This document shows positions 36,971 through 45,667 of a stretch of 64,000 nt of DNA, in pieces. The notes under the pieces were generated by a model that was not told the DNA's origin, searched no databases, and saw only the letters and a list, made by a program, of their open reading frames with translations. The stretch comes from [Empedobacter] haloabium (GTDB taxonomy: Bacteria > Pseudomonadota > Gammaproteobacteria > Burkholderiales > Burkholderiaceae_D). The number at the start of each line of letters is the position of its first letter. Positions within the stretch are counted from its first letter, which is position 1. The DNA is taken from assembly GCA_008011715.2 (NCBI GenBank), contig CP136508.1, positions 1,240,001 through 1,304,000 on the forward strand. The letters run 5' to 3'. Both the position numbers and the translations under genes were made by a program.

Positions 36971-37513
36971 TCAGGGCGTCACCGCCGCGCGCAGGCGCAG
37001 GCCGATGCGTTCCTGCAAACCCTTCAGCTTCGGATCGATGACGGCGCGCGTGTCGGCGGCCACGCTCTCGCCCAGCTTCTTCTGCAGTTCCGGCACCATG
37101 GCCTCGAACTTCTTCTTCACCGGCGACTCCAGGATCGTCACCATCTGCTTCAGCTCTTCCTCGGAAAAGCGCTCAGCCAGCAGCGGTGCCACGGTGGTGG
37201 GAATCAGCTTGTCGGCGCTGGCGCGGGCGATCGGCGTGGTCTCTTCCATGAACTTGCGCGCTTCGCCGACGATGTCCGTCATCGCGGCATCGCGCTTTTC
37301 CGGCGCGGCGCGGCCCTGCAGCATCGCGCGCGCCTGCTGCACGGCGTCGCTGACGGGCGCCTGCAGCATCGACTGGCCGATGCTGTCGATCTGCCACAGC
37401 TGCAGCACGCGATTGACGAGGGCCTGCTTGGCGGGCGAGATGGCGTCGGCGGCGCGGGCGGCGCCAGCGGCGAGCGTGCTGGCGACGATGATGGTGACGG
37501 CGAGTCGTTTCAT
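36971..37513 (-). CDS. DUF2059-type exported protein
   Basis: The 180-residue protein has a signal peptide ending AARAAD and an all-helical body matching DUF2059 in pattern, with RFSEEELKQMVTILESPVKK as the typical stretch. GAGGAG precedes the ATG. It lies 9 bp after the FadL-like gene. Periplasmic; role in the system unknown. Confidence 0.75.
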   Translation of the reverse strand: MKRLAVTIIVASTLAAGAARAADAISPAKQALVNRVLQLWQIDSIGQSMLQAPVSDAVQQARAMLQGRAAPEKRDAAMTDIVGEARKFMEETTPIARASADKLIPTTVAPLLAERFSEEELKQMVTILESPVKKKFEAMVPELQKKLGESVAADTRAVIDPKLKGLQERIGLRLRAAVTP

Positions 37514-37522
37514 ATGGTCTCC

Positions 37523-39127
37523 TCAGAATCGGTGGGTGAAGCTGAGACCGGCGTAGCGGACCTTGATGTCGCCCGCCACGTCCAGCCCCGCATAGGGGTT
37601 GTAGATCACGTTCAGGAACTTGTTGCAGTTCATATTGCAGTCGGTGTTGGCCGGCGTGTCGAACTTGCCGGCCATGTACGAAGCCGTCAGGCTGATGTCG
37701 CTGTGCGGCGAGAACTTGTAGTTCAGGCCCACGCTGTACAGCTTCGTGTCCGGCAGCGGTGCGATCAGGTCGACCTTGTCGCCCGGGATGGAGCTCTTGC
37801 GCGGCTCGTAGCCCAGGCGCAGCGCCAGCTTCTCGGTGGGGAACAGCTGCAGTCCGAAGCCGTAGTTGACGAGGCTCTTGTAGCCGCGCGGGATCTTGAG
37901 TTTTGTCGAGTCGGCGATGCCGTACAGGCGCGCCACCTCCAGCAGCTTGACGCTCTGGTCGAACTCGAACGTCAGCGCGTTCCAGTCGCTCCACTTGGCG
38001 ATGCTGGCGTCCACGTTCAGCTGCACGTAGCGGATCGGGCGCAGCTTGACGCCGACCTGCAGGTGCGCCGGGAACGGAATCGTGGCCGACAGATTGCCTT
38101 TCTGCGTTTCCGGGATGGAGGAGGGCAGTCCCAGCACGGCACCGGCGACGGGCCCGAACAGGCTGGAATTCAGGCCCTTGACGAAGTTGCGCAGCATCGG
38201 CTGCGTGTCGAACTGGTATTTGCCGGTGTAGCGCGTCTTCGAGCCGCCCTGGTAGACGGCGCCCAGCGCGAACCACGGCCGCGGCTCCCACAGCACGCCC
38301 AGATTCAGGGTCGGATCGAACGGCGCCGTCATCTGTAGCCGCATCGAGGCGGCATGCTTGAACGGCGTGACCATGCCTTCCTTGCCGCCGCCGCACAGGC
38401 CGAAACCGAACGTGTCGATGATGTTGCCGCCGCTCTCGGGGCACCAGCCCTGCTGCAGCTTGCCGAACACGCCCAGCAGCTCGTTGGGGAAGCGCATGTG
38501 CGTGTCGACGACGAACGCCGAGTGCGCGATCGGTACCGAGAGGCCGAAGCGCAGCGTGTCCGAATACTTCCAGCCGATCGAGGGCGCCGCGTAGACCAGG
38601 CGCTGCAGCTGGATCTGGCGCCCGTCGAAGCGGGCCGGATCGTTCGGATCGGTGGTGCGGTCGATGCTGATGGCCTGCGACATGTAGCTGTTGGTGGCGA
38701 ACGTGAAAGCCGAGCCGGGCTTGTTGAACGCCATGCCCAGGCCGGGGATGATGACGCCGGGCAGACGCCAGCCCGGCATGCCGTAGCCGGGCACGTACAT
38801 CGCCTGGCGCACCGGCCCGGTGCGCTGGCCGGCCACGGGATCGTCGGTCCAGCCGCCCACGTCGAACCCTTCCGGCTTGTGGAAGGCGGCGCCGGTACGG
38901 ATCGAGGCACCGAACGCCGAGTAGATCTTGCTGTCGCCCGTCAGCCGCGCCAGACCGGCCGGATTGAAGTGGATCGAATCGATGCCAGGCGGGTCGGCCG
39001 TGACGGCGTTCCCCAATGCCATCGCGGTGACGCTGGTGGTCAGGTTTTCCACCAGCGCGGCCAGCACCGGCTGCGCCGGCAGGGCGGCCGCGAGCGCGGC
39101 GACGAGGGTGCGGAGGGCGCTCTGCAT
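37523..39127 (-). CDS. FadL/OmpP1/TodX-family outer-membrane transporter
   Basis: The 534-residue protein has a signal peptide ending VLAAL and the family's N-terminal signature (ALGNAVTADPPGIDSIHFNP). The long beta-rich body ends in LSFTHRF with terminal Phe. FadL proteins import hydrophobic molecules. Cysteines in CPESGGN...GLCGGG and CNMNC may form disulfides. It is 10 bp after the 341-residue barrel gene, so the two are translated together. Confidence 0.85.
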   Translation of the reverse strand: MQSALRTLVAALAAALPAQPVLAALVENLTTSVTAMALGNAVTADPPGIDSIHFNPAGLARLTGDSKIYSAFGASIRTGAAFHKPEGFDVGGWTDDPVAGQRTGPVRQAMYVPGYGMPGWRLPGVIIPGLGMAFNKPGSAFTFATNSYMSQAISIDRTTDPNDPARFDGRQIQLQRLVYAAPSIGWKYSDTLRFGLSVPIAHSAFVVDTHMRFPNELLGVFGKLQQGWCPESGGNIIDTFGFGLCGGGKEGMVTPFKHAASMRLQMTAPFDPTLNLGVLWEPRPWFALGAVYQGGSKTRYTGKYQFDTQPMLRNFVKGLNSSLFGPVAGAVLGLPSSIPETQKGNLSATIPFPAHLQVGVKLRPIRYVQLNVDASIAKWSDWNALTFEFDQSVKLLEVARLYGIADSTKLKIPRGYKSLVNYGFGLQLFPTEKLALRLGYEPRKSSIPGDKVDLIAPLPDTKLYSVGLNYKFSPHSDISLTASYMAGKFDTPANTDCNMNCNKFLNVIYNPYAGLDVAGDIKVRYAGLSFTHRF

Positions 39128-39137
39128 GGTGCCCCCG

Positions 39138-40163
39138 TCAGAACGCCAGCGGCAGGTTCAGGCCCACCGACAGGTTCGGCGAATCGTTGGTGAGACCGAT
39201 GCCGACGGACAGGTTGACGGTGGTCTTCGGCGATACCCGGTAGCCCAGGCCCAGGTTGACGATGGCCGACGTCTGCGTGCTGGTCTTGACCTCCAGGCCA
39301 TCCTCGAAGCGCAGCTTGGAGCCGGCCGAAATCGCTTCCTGGAACGACAGCGTGGTCGAGATCCCGTACGACAGCGCGTAAGCGAAGCCGATGCCGAAAC
39401 CGACCGAGGTGCCCGGCTTCACGCGCGTCAGCACGCGCGTGCCGTTGAGCTGGTGCAGACCGTTGGCGGCCGCGCTGACGGTCATGTTGAGGGAGCCGAA
39501 CAGCGCGACCGGATCGACGATGCGGTTGACGTTCAGGCCCGCCGTGACGGCGGTGACGCCGCTGCCGGTCGCCTCGCCGCTGCCGGCGATGACCTTGAAC
39601 GGGCTGCGTCCGGATGGCAGCCGCACGTTGCCGGTGACGGTGAAGTTGGGGCGGTCGCGGCGCGCCTCCAGCGGCTGCCAGCGCGCGCCCACGTTGATGT
39701 CGCCCAGCGAATTGGACAGGCCCGAGTGCTTGGTCGAATCCGTGTACTTCGAGATCACGGGGAAGGTCACGTTAGCGGTCAGGTTGTTCAGCACCCCGTA
39801 GTCGGCCGACAGCGTATTGGTGATCGTGTGCGAGTTGGTGTTCTCGATGTCGAACAGGGTCAGGCCGTCCGCCGTGTAGTCGGTGACGATGCGTTCCTGG
39901 CCGATGTAGGTGTAGGTGAGGTCGTAGGTGAACTGCGAGCGGCCCTTGCGGATCAGCGAATACTGCTTGTCGACGGCCGTCAGCGTTTCCTTCAGCAGCT
40001 CGGTCTGGTCGCCTTCGCCTTCCTTCCTGGCCAGCGCGTCGCGCGCGGCGTCGCTGCTGGCGGGAGTCTGTTGCGTTTCCTGGGCGCGGGCCGGCAGGGC
40101 GGTCAACATGGCGAGGGCGGAGGCTACGGCGAGGGCGGCGACAGGCGCGGTCTTCAGGATCAT
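39138..40163 (-). CDS. Outer-membrane beta-barrel protein, unassigned
   Basis: The 341-residue protein MILKTAPVAA follows AAGGAAAG; the signal peptide ends PARAQ. An N-terminal acidic helical stretch (about 30-65) precedes a barrel of alternating strands ending in VGLNLPLAF with terminal Phe. It resembles the phenol-degradation MetA-type or similar barrel families, but not securely. It is 64 bp after the C39-like peptidase gene in the same unit and could be the exit channel for the exported family. Confidence 0.75.
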   Translation of the reverse strand: MILKTAPVAALAVASALAMLTALPARAQETQQTPASSDAARDALARKEGEGDQTELLKETLTAVDKQYSLIRKGRSQFTYDLTYTYIGQERIVTDYTADGLTLFDIENTNSHTITNTLSADYGVLNNLTANVTFPVISKYTDSTKHSGLSNSLGDINVGARWQPLEARRDRPNFTVTGNVRLPSGRSPFKVIAGSGEATGSGVTAVTAGLNVNRIVDPVALFGSLNMTVSAAANGLHQLNGTRVLTRVKPGTSVGFGIGFAYALSYGISTTLSFQEAISAGSKLRFEDGLEVKTSTQTSAIVNLGLGYRVSPKTTVNLSVGIGLTNDSPNLSVGLNLPLAF

Positions 40164-40227
40164 GGACTTTCCTTTTTTGCGGGACGGGACAGAAAACGAT
40201 GGAGCTGCCGGGGGACGCTGAATGCGG

Positions 40228-40995
40228 CTAGCGGCTGTGCATCCAGGTACCGGACGCGCCGGAGTTGACGGCGCGCTGCAACAGGTGCGCGGCGTGATTG
40301 AGGGCATCGAGCCGGCCACCGTTGGTGACACGGTCCATGTCGACGACGCCCAGTTCGTTGTCGCTCAAGGCCAGCCTGGCCGGCGCCTTCTGGCCGGCCT
40401 GAGGCGAGACGATGAACAGCGTGTTCTGGTCCCACAAGGTGGCGAATTCCTCGACGGAGAAGGCGATATTGCCGGCGGAGGGATCGGCGATGAAGACAAC
40501 GCCATCGCGGATGCCGCGCAACACCACGAAGTGCTTGGCGCCCGCGTAGTCGATCGGCACGATGGCCGGTTCCGTCAGGCTCAAGAGGTCCTTGACCTCG
40601 GCCCGATAGCCGGCGCCGGTCACGCCCAGCGACGCCACGTAGCGCTTCATGTCCAGCAGCGAGAAGCCGCGCCGCTCGATGATCTTTTCTTTTTCGCCCT
40701 TCTCCAGCATGCCTTCCATGGCCTGCTGCTCGGTGACCGGAAGACCCAGGTGATACGTCAGGATCGTCACCAGCGCGGCGGAGCCGCAGCTGTAGTCGTA
40801 GGCCTGGCGCACGATGTGGCGATACTTCAGCTCCGAGAACGGTTCGATGCTGACGTCCTGCGAATAGCTGCCGCCGCCCAGCATGGTCTGCGGCATCTCG
40901 AACTGGCCCTTGGGACGCTCCCGCACTTCGTGACGCGACAGCAGGCCGGCGCCGCCGACCGCGATGGCCAGCACACTCATCAGCAGCATCAGCAT
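40228..40995 (-). CDS. Membrane-anchored C39-like cysteine peptidase
   Basis: The 255-residue protein has one N-terminal span (about 1-20), placing the rest in the periplasm. The C39 papain-like core has Cys70 in YDYSCGSAAL, His155 in AKHFVVL and Asp171 in ADPSAGN. C39 peptidases cut after double glycine in leader peptides. No ABC transporter domain is attached. The C-terminal tail has LSDNELGVVDMDRVTNGG. AGAGG precedes the ATG, which overlaps the stop of a 36-codon upstream ORF. Five proteins with GG/GQ motifs are encoded nearby. Confidence 0.85.
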   Translation of the reverse strand: MLMLLMSVLAIAVGGAGLLSRHEVRERPKGQFEMPQTMLGGGSYSQDVSIEPFSELKYRHIVRQAYDYSCGSAALVTILTYHLGLPVTEQQAMEGMLEKGEKEKIIERRGFSLLDMKRYVASLGVTGAGYRAEVKDLLSLTEPAIVPIDYAGAKHFVVLRGIRDGVVFIADPSAGNIAFSVEEFATLWDQNTLFIVSPQAGQKAPARLALSDNELGVVDMDRVTNGGRLDALNHAAHLLQRAVNSGASGTWMHSR

Positions 40996-41099
40996 GATGG
41001 CCTCTGGCGACGCGCGCGCGTGCGTGACAGGGTGGAGGAAAAAGCAGCGGGCAAAGCTTCGCCCGGGGGCGTCGCGCGCCCCATTGTCAACATGCCCAT
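40989..41099 (-). CDS. 36-residue upstream ORF coupled to the C39-like gene
   Basis: The ORF starts MGMLTMGRATPPGEALPAAF after AAAGGAGACGTC, the best ribosome site in the unit. Its TGA lies within the first codons of the peptidase gene, so termination can feed reinitiation. The sequence is basic with no fold evident. It may be a leader peptide controlling translation, or a minor gene. Confidence 0.4.
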   Translation of the reverse strand: MGMLTMGRATPPGEALPAAFSSTLSRTRARRQRPSC

Positions 41100-41244
41100 G
41101 ACGTCTCCTTTTTTTATCGATCTCGCAGCAAGCGATGCCGGAAATTCGTTTATGTGAACGACCGTGCTTTTTCGCTGGGCGGTCATCCCTTGCTTTTTTG
41201 TAATTTATTAACGCACGCTTTGTCCGGCGGAAGGAAGCGGAAAA

Positions 41245-41264
41245 ATTAGATGTGCAGTTCTAAT
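41245..41264. promoter_or_regulatory. Inverted repeat in the divergent control region
   Basis: ATTAGA-N8-TCTAAT is a perfect 6 bp dyad in the 475 bp region between the two divergent units. It is a possible operator for either side. Confidence 0.4.
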
Positions 41265-41356
41265 CTCTGCGCAAAATTCTGTGATATCGCGCGAAAGAGT
41301 GTCGTAAATCCGCCAATGTGCAAAAACCACGACAGTGCGGCCGCTACGCCCAGGGA

Positions 41357-41389
41357 TGGCCTGAACGGACATGCGTTTGGCCTGAACGG
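41357..41389 (+). promoter_or_regulatory. Two 12 bp direct repeats, 21 bp apart (AraC-type site)
   Basis: TGGCCTGAACGG occurs at 41357-41368 and again at 41378-41389. The 21 bp period is two helical turns, the usual geometry for AraC-family binding. An A/T-rich candidate -10 region lies at about 41430-41455, and two hairpins (CCGGCCC/GGGCCGG and CTTCCC/GGGAAG) lie in the likely leader before the ATG at 41575. Confidence 0.55.
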
Positions 41390-41574
41390 TCAGCGCGCAA
41401 GGCTGGACCGGGCCCAGCCAGGGACGCGATCATAAATTTAATTAATATTGAAAAAATATTAAGAGCAGCGCCGTGTCGACCGGCCCAGGAAGCGGGCCGG
41501 CACGGCATGCAAGGGACAGCGGCCTGGCCGCTTCCCGCAGGGAAGCCCAACCACCATAACGAACGGAGATAACC

Positions 41575-42090
41575 ATGAAACGCATCAGCATCGCAGTCGC
41601 AGCAGCCCTGTCCTCCCTGGCCCTGTCCGCATCGGCCATGACCCCGATCAAGGACGCCGATCTGTCCGCCGTCACCGGCCAGGACGGCGTGTCCATCGCC
41701 GCCAACCTGAACGTCAAGGTTGACTCCTTCGTCTACACCGATACGGACGCGGTCGACGCCAGCACCGGCCTGGGCGGCGGTTCCGTCAGCTTCAACGGCA
41801 TCAAGGTCAACGGCCTGATCGCCGCCAGCATCGACATCCTGTCGAAAAACTCGTTCCTGGCCGCCGCTGGCGCCGCCGGCGTGACGAACCCGGGCACCTT
41901 CTACGACGCGACCAACGGCGGCGATGTGGTACAGATCGCGATCCCGGCTGATGTGCAGGTGGCTGCCGGCAAGTTCCTGAACGTCTCCGTCGATGCGATC
42001 AAGATGGGCAACAGCAACGCGTCGTACGGCTCGATGGCGATGAACCAGCTCGACCTGCGCGGTACGCAAGTCTGGATCTGGGCTCACTAA
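41575..42090 (+). CDS. Exported Fil-like protein 1 (GQ-motif family)
   Basis: The 171-residue protein has a signal peptide ending SASA and, right after it, IKDADLSAVTGQDGVS (25-40). The body is Ala/Gly/Val-rich and beta-like, without cysteine. It ends YGSMAMNQLDLRGTQVWIWAH. It resembles proteins I know as FilA-type or DUF6160, tentatively. GGAGAT precedes the ATG. It is the first gene of the rightward unit, probably under AraC control, and is a candidate structural subunit and substrate of the C39-like peptidase. Confidence 0.75.
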   Translation: MKRISIAVAAALSSLALSASAMTPIKDADLSAVTGQDGVSIAANLNVKVDSFVYTDTDAVDASTGLGGGSVSFNGIKVNGLIAASIDILSKNSFLAAAGAAGVTNPGTFYDATNGGDVVQIAIPADVQVAAGKFLNVSVDAIKMGNSNASYGSMAMNQLDLRGTQVWIWAH

Positions 42091-42249
42091 AATCGGCGCA
42101 CGTTGCGCGGCGCCCGCCGCGCAACGCCGATACCTCTTGCGTGCAGGCGCATCGCCCGATGGCCTGACCGCATACGAAAGTAGTCTGCTTTACCCCGGTT
42201 TGCCGGCCTTCATCCGGCCTGCCGGGTTCTCACTTCGTTCTTCATTACC

Positions 42250-43077
42250 ATGAAAAACGTGCTCCTTTTTGCGGCCGCCTTGCCGGCCGCCTTTTTCGCC
42301 TGCCACGCCCATGCACAGCTGCGCGCGATGTCCGACGACGACCTGGCGCAGACCCGTGGCCAGGGCCTGATCGCCGTCAGCAACAGCCGCCTGGGCGAGT
42401 TCGACTTCACCCGCATCGCGCTGGACGCGGACGTGACGTTGTCGGCCAACCTGCGCAATCTTCGCCTGGGCGACTACCGCTACGCGGCGCGCGAAGGCCT
42501 GGGCGCGGACATCGACATGCCGCTGCTGCAGTTCGGCCGCAGCGACGGCACGGCGGCGCAGCGCACCGTGCAGATCGCCAATCCGTACTTTGAATTCGTC
42601 TACCGCGCCACCGGCGACGCGGCCACGCCGCGCGAGGTGATCGGCATGCGGGTGGGCTTCGACGCCATCAGCGGCGACGTCGGCCTGCGCATCAACAGCC
42701 TGTCCGGCTCGATGCGCGTGACGGGTACGGCGGCCGACGGCAGCGCGCTGGTGCTCGATTCGCGCAGCGACCCGCTGGGCGGCAAGCGCTGGGACGGCGC
42801 CTGCACCGCGCCGTGCCTGTCGCTGGCGCAGCTGGGCGGCGTGCGCGCCGGCGACGCGACGGGACCGAGCCGCGACTTCTGGGTATCGCTGCTGAAGACC
42901 GGCGTGCAGTTCCAGGCGCCCGCTGGCACGACGCAGCTGCCGGACGTGGCGCAGGCCGGCGTGTGGCTGAACTGGCGCGACAAGCTGGCCGCCATCAGCA
43001 CCAACGGCACCGTACCGCCGAACCTCGCATCCGGTGCGCCGCCGCCGGCTGCACTGACGCTGGGCGGGAAGCACTGA
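42250..43077 (+). CDS. Exported Fil-like protein 2
   Basis: The 275-residue protein has a signal peptide ending HAHAQ, then LRAMSDDDLAQTRGQG (24-39), the family motif with GQ at the GG position. The body is beta-rich with two cysteines (CTAPC). It begins 159 bp after protein 1, and its stop overlaps the start of the next gene by one base (TGATG). It probably acts with its neighbours at the cell surface; function unknown. Confidence 0.75.
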   Translation: MKNVLLFAAALPAAFFACHAHAQLRAMSDDDLAQTRGQGLIAVSNSRLGEFDFTRIALDADVTLSANLRNLRLGDYRYAAREGLGADIDMPLLQFGRSDGTAAQRTVQIANPYFEFVYRATGDAATPREVIGMRVGFDAISGDVGLRINSLSGSMRVTGTAADGSALVLDSRSDPLGGKRWDGACTAPCLSLAQLGGVRAGDATGPSRDFWVSLLKTGVQFQAPAGTTQLPDVAQAGVWLNWRDKLAAISTNGTVPPNLASGAPPPAALTLGGKH

Positions 43078-43928
43078 TGCGGCGCGCCTGCCTGCTGCTG
43101 GCGTTGAGCGTCGTGCCATCGGCCCATGCCGCGCCACTGCGGCCTTTGAGCGACGCCGTGCTCTCCTCGGTAAGGGGCGGCGATGGCGTCAGCTTCGACC
43201 TGTCCGGCTTCTCGATGAACGGCGACGTACGCATCACGTACACACCGCAGCCGGGCCGCAGCGCCTGGATCGGCAACCTGTCGGCCGCGCGCAGCGACAA
43301 TGCGGTGCCGTTTTCCGATCCCTACCGCCTCGACATCGGCAACGGCCCGGCGGGGCTGGCCGACATCGTCAGCTTCGCCTTTCCCGCCAACGTGGACGGC
43401 GAGCAGCGCTGGCAGTTCGCCTACGACTGGGGCGTGGACGCGGACGGTATCGTGCGCGACGGCGGCAGTGTCGTGCTGACGGACGTGGTCCATCGCGGCG
43501 GCGGCCTGCAGTTTTCCACGCCGCGCCTGGAAGATGGCGTGGCGTTCGGGCTGGCGCTGAACATGCACGTGGGCGAGATGGCGTGGCGCCCCAACGGCCG
43601 CGCCGCCATGGGCGGCCAGCTGGCGTTGCAGGGCATCCGGCTGGGCGCCGTCGATGCGGACGGCAATTTCACCGGCGCCCCTTGGGCCATTGCCGACGTC
43701 GCGGCGCAGCCGGCCGTGGTCAATGCGGTGGCCGACGCCGCGGGCGCGCACCTGCACGTGGGCATCGGCTGGCCCGATCGTCAGTACGGCAGCGGTAGCG
43801 CGGCGACGGGGGGCCTGCAGATCGACAGGGTGACGTTCACGAATCCGGGCGGCACCACGACCGACCTGGGCTCCTCGCGCATCGGCGCGATCCAGATCCA
43901 GTACCTCGACGTGAAGTTCCGGCCATGA
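43077..43928 (+). CDS. Exported Fil-like protein 3 (true double-glycine motif)
   Basis: The 283-residue protein has a signal peptide ending AHAAP, then LSDAVLSSVRGGDGV (24-38). This is the best match in the group to the LSxxxLxxVxGG pattern of double-glycine leaders, with Gly34-Gly35. The body is beta-rich and has no cysteine. ATG overlaps the previous stop, and its own stop overlaps the next ATG (ATGA), so three genes are translationally coupled. Confidence 0.75.
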   Translation: MRRACLLLALSVVPSAHAAPLRPLSDAVLSSVRGGDGVSFDLSGFSMNGDVRITYTPQPGRSAWIGNLSAARSDNAVPFSDPYRLDIGNGPAGLADIVSFAFPANVDGEQRWQFAYDWGVDADGIVRDGGSVVLTDVVHRGGGLQFSTPRLEDGVAFGLALNMHVGEMAWRPNGRAAMGGQLALQGIRLGAVDADGNFTGAPWAIADVAAQPAVVNAVADAAGAHLHVGIGWPDRQYGSGSAATGGLQIDRVTFTNPGGTTTDLGSSRIGAIQIQYLDVKFRP

Positions 43929-44389
43929 AGACGTTCCTGCTGCTGGCCCTGGCCTTGGCCGCGTTGCGCGCGCATGCCGCACCGCTGCGCGCGCTGGCCG
44001 ACGAGGAGATGGCGCGGGTGGCGGGCCAGGATGGCGTCAGCTTCGCCGCCCACATCGTCATCAACGACCCGACTTTGGTGGGCGCGGTCAGCGACAGCCG
44101 ACTGTCGCTGGGCTTCGCCGGTGCCGATGGCCACAGCCGCTACCTGGTGCTGCGCAACGTGCGTGGCACGATCGACATGTCGACGATCGCCATCGACGTG
44201 CACAGCCGCCCGGATGGCGGCGACTACCTGGCGCTGTCGCTGCCCAACACGGTGAGATTCGAGCGCTTCGGTTTCGAGTCGATGAGCGTGCAGAACGATC
44301 CGCTGGCACCCGTGACGGCCAGCATGGGTAGCCTCGACATCACGGGTTCCGTCAACATGACGGGCCAGCTGCGCCTGTGGGCGCACTGA
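43925..44389 (+). CDS. Exported Fil-like protein 4
   Basis: The 154-residue protein has a signal peptide ending AHAAP and LADEEMARVAGQDGV (24-38). It ends MGSLDITGSVNMTGQLRLWAH, closely matching the end of protein 1. It is the last gene of the unit, coupled to the preceding one by a 4 bp overlap. The shared N-terminal motif and shared WAH end argue that proteins 1 and 4 are paralogues. Confidence 0.75.
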   Translation: MKTFLLLALALAALRAHAAPLRALADEEMARVAGQDGVSFAAHIVINDPTLVGAVSDSRLSLGFAGADGHSRYLVLRNVRGTIDMSTIAIDVHSRPDGGDYLALSLPNTVRFERFGFESMSVQNDPLAPVTASMGSLDITGSVNMTGQLRLWAH

Positions 44390-44413
44390 ACGTGTACTGA
44401 ACGTTATTTGACG

Positions 44414-45598
44414 TTATTTGCGGCGCTCGCTGGCGAACAAGGCCAGGCCGAGCGCGGGGAACGCGAGGCCCGTCAGCAGCACACCATGCCAGCCGTGGTG
44501 GGCGAACATCCAGCCGCCCAGCACGGAGCCGAGCGCGCCACCCATGAAGAAGATCGCCATGTACAGGCCGTTCAGGCGGCTGCGCACGTCCGCGCCCAAC
44601 GAATAGATGGCGCGCTGGCCGACCACCAGGCTGCCCGAGACACCGGCGTCGAGCACGATCGACGCCGCCACCAGCAGGCACAGTTCGAACGTGCGGCCGC
44701 CGTGCAGCAGCAGCGGCACGGCGAACGACAGCAGGCCAGCCGTCAGCGCGATGGCCGTCGTCGAACGCGACTTGCCCAGGTCGGCGCGGCGCCCGGCGAT
44801 CGGCGAGACGATGGCGCCGGCCACGCCGGCCAGCGCGAACAGCGCGATGCCTGTCTGCGACAGGCCGAACGCGTCGCTGGCCAGCACCAGCGGCACCGTG
44901 GTCCAGAACAGGCTGAAGGCGCCGAACATGCAGAACTGGTAGCCGGCGCGGCGGCGCAGGATCGGCGTCGTCTTCAGCAGGTGCCACATGGAGCCCAGCA
45001 GGGCGGCGTAGGTGCTGGTGTGGTCCGGCTCGCGCAGCGGCAGGCGGCGCTTCAGCAGCAGTGCCAGCGCGGCCGTCCAGACGGCGGACAGCACGAAGAT
45101 GGCGTGCCAGCCCAGGGCGTCCGTCACCAGGCTCGATACCGGGCGTGCCAGCATGATCCCCAGCAGCAGCCCACTGACGACGGTGCCGACGGTCTGGCCG
45201 CGCGTTTCGGGCAGGGACAAGTGCGCCGCGAACGGCACGATGATCTGCGCGGCCACGGAACCGAGGCCGATGCAGAACGCGGCGGCCAGGAACACGGCCG
45301 CGTTGCTCGCAAACGCGGCGGCGCCCAGCGCGCAGGCGGTGGCGGCCAGCGCGGTGACGATCAGGCGGCGGTTCTCCACCAGGTCGCCCAATGGCACGAT
45401 GAACAGCATGCCGAGGCAGTAGCCCATCTGCGTCAAGGTGACGATCAAACCGGCGGCGCCGGCATCGAGACCGGTGGCGCGGCTGATCGGACCGACCAGC
45501 GGTTGGGCGTAGTACAGGTTGGCGACGATCAGGCCGGTGGCGGCGGCCATCAGCCAGACCATGGCGGGGGAGATATCTTGTTGTTGGTGCGAGCTCAC
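44414..45598 (-). CDS. MFS transporter, drug/sugar-efflux type
   Basis: The 394-residue protein has about 12 hydrophobic spans. Motif-A-like VPLGDLVENRRLIV follows span 2. I chose the GTG at 45598 (GGAG, 5-base spacing, VSSHQQQDISPAM) over upstream candidates. It is a proton-coupled exporter by family. No linked regulator indicates the substrate. It converges on the Fil-like unit. Confidence 0.88.
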   Translation of the reverse strand: MSSHQQQDISPAMVWLMAAATGLIVANLYYAQPLVGPISRATGLDAGAAGLIVTLTQMGYCLGMLFIVPLGDLVENRRLIVTALAATACALGAAAFASNAAVFLAAAFCIGLGSVAAQIIVPFAAHLSLPETRGQTVGTVVSGLLLGIMLARPVSSLVTDALGWHAIFVLSAVWTAALALLLKRRLPLREPDHTSTYAALLGSMWHLLKTTPILRRRAGYQFCMFGAFSLFWTTVPLVLASDAFGLSQTGIALFALAGVAGAIVSPIAGRRADLGKSRSTTAIALTAGLLSFAVPLLLHGGRTFELCLLVAASIVLDAGVSGSLVVGQRAIYSLGADVRSRLNGLYMAIFFMGGALGSVLGGWMFAHHGWHGVLLTGLAFPALGLALFASERRK

Positions 45599-45667
45599 GA
45601 CGGCTCCAGTTGCAAAAAAGCCGAACATTGTACGCACTATCGGGGAACTCTGCTGGAGCGTGCACAA

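Noticed and set aside
41245..41264. Treating the ATTAGA/TCTAAT dyad as the AraC site
   Set aside because: AraC-family proteins normally bind direct repeats; the 21 bp-spaced repeats at 41357-41389 fit better.
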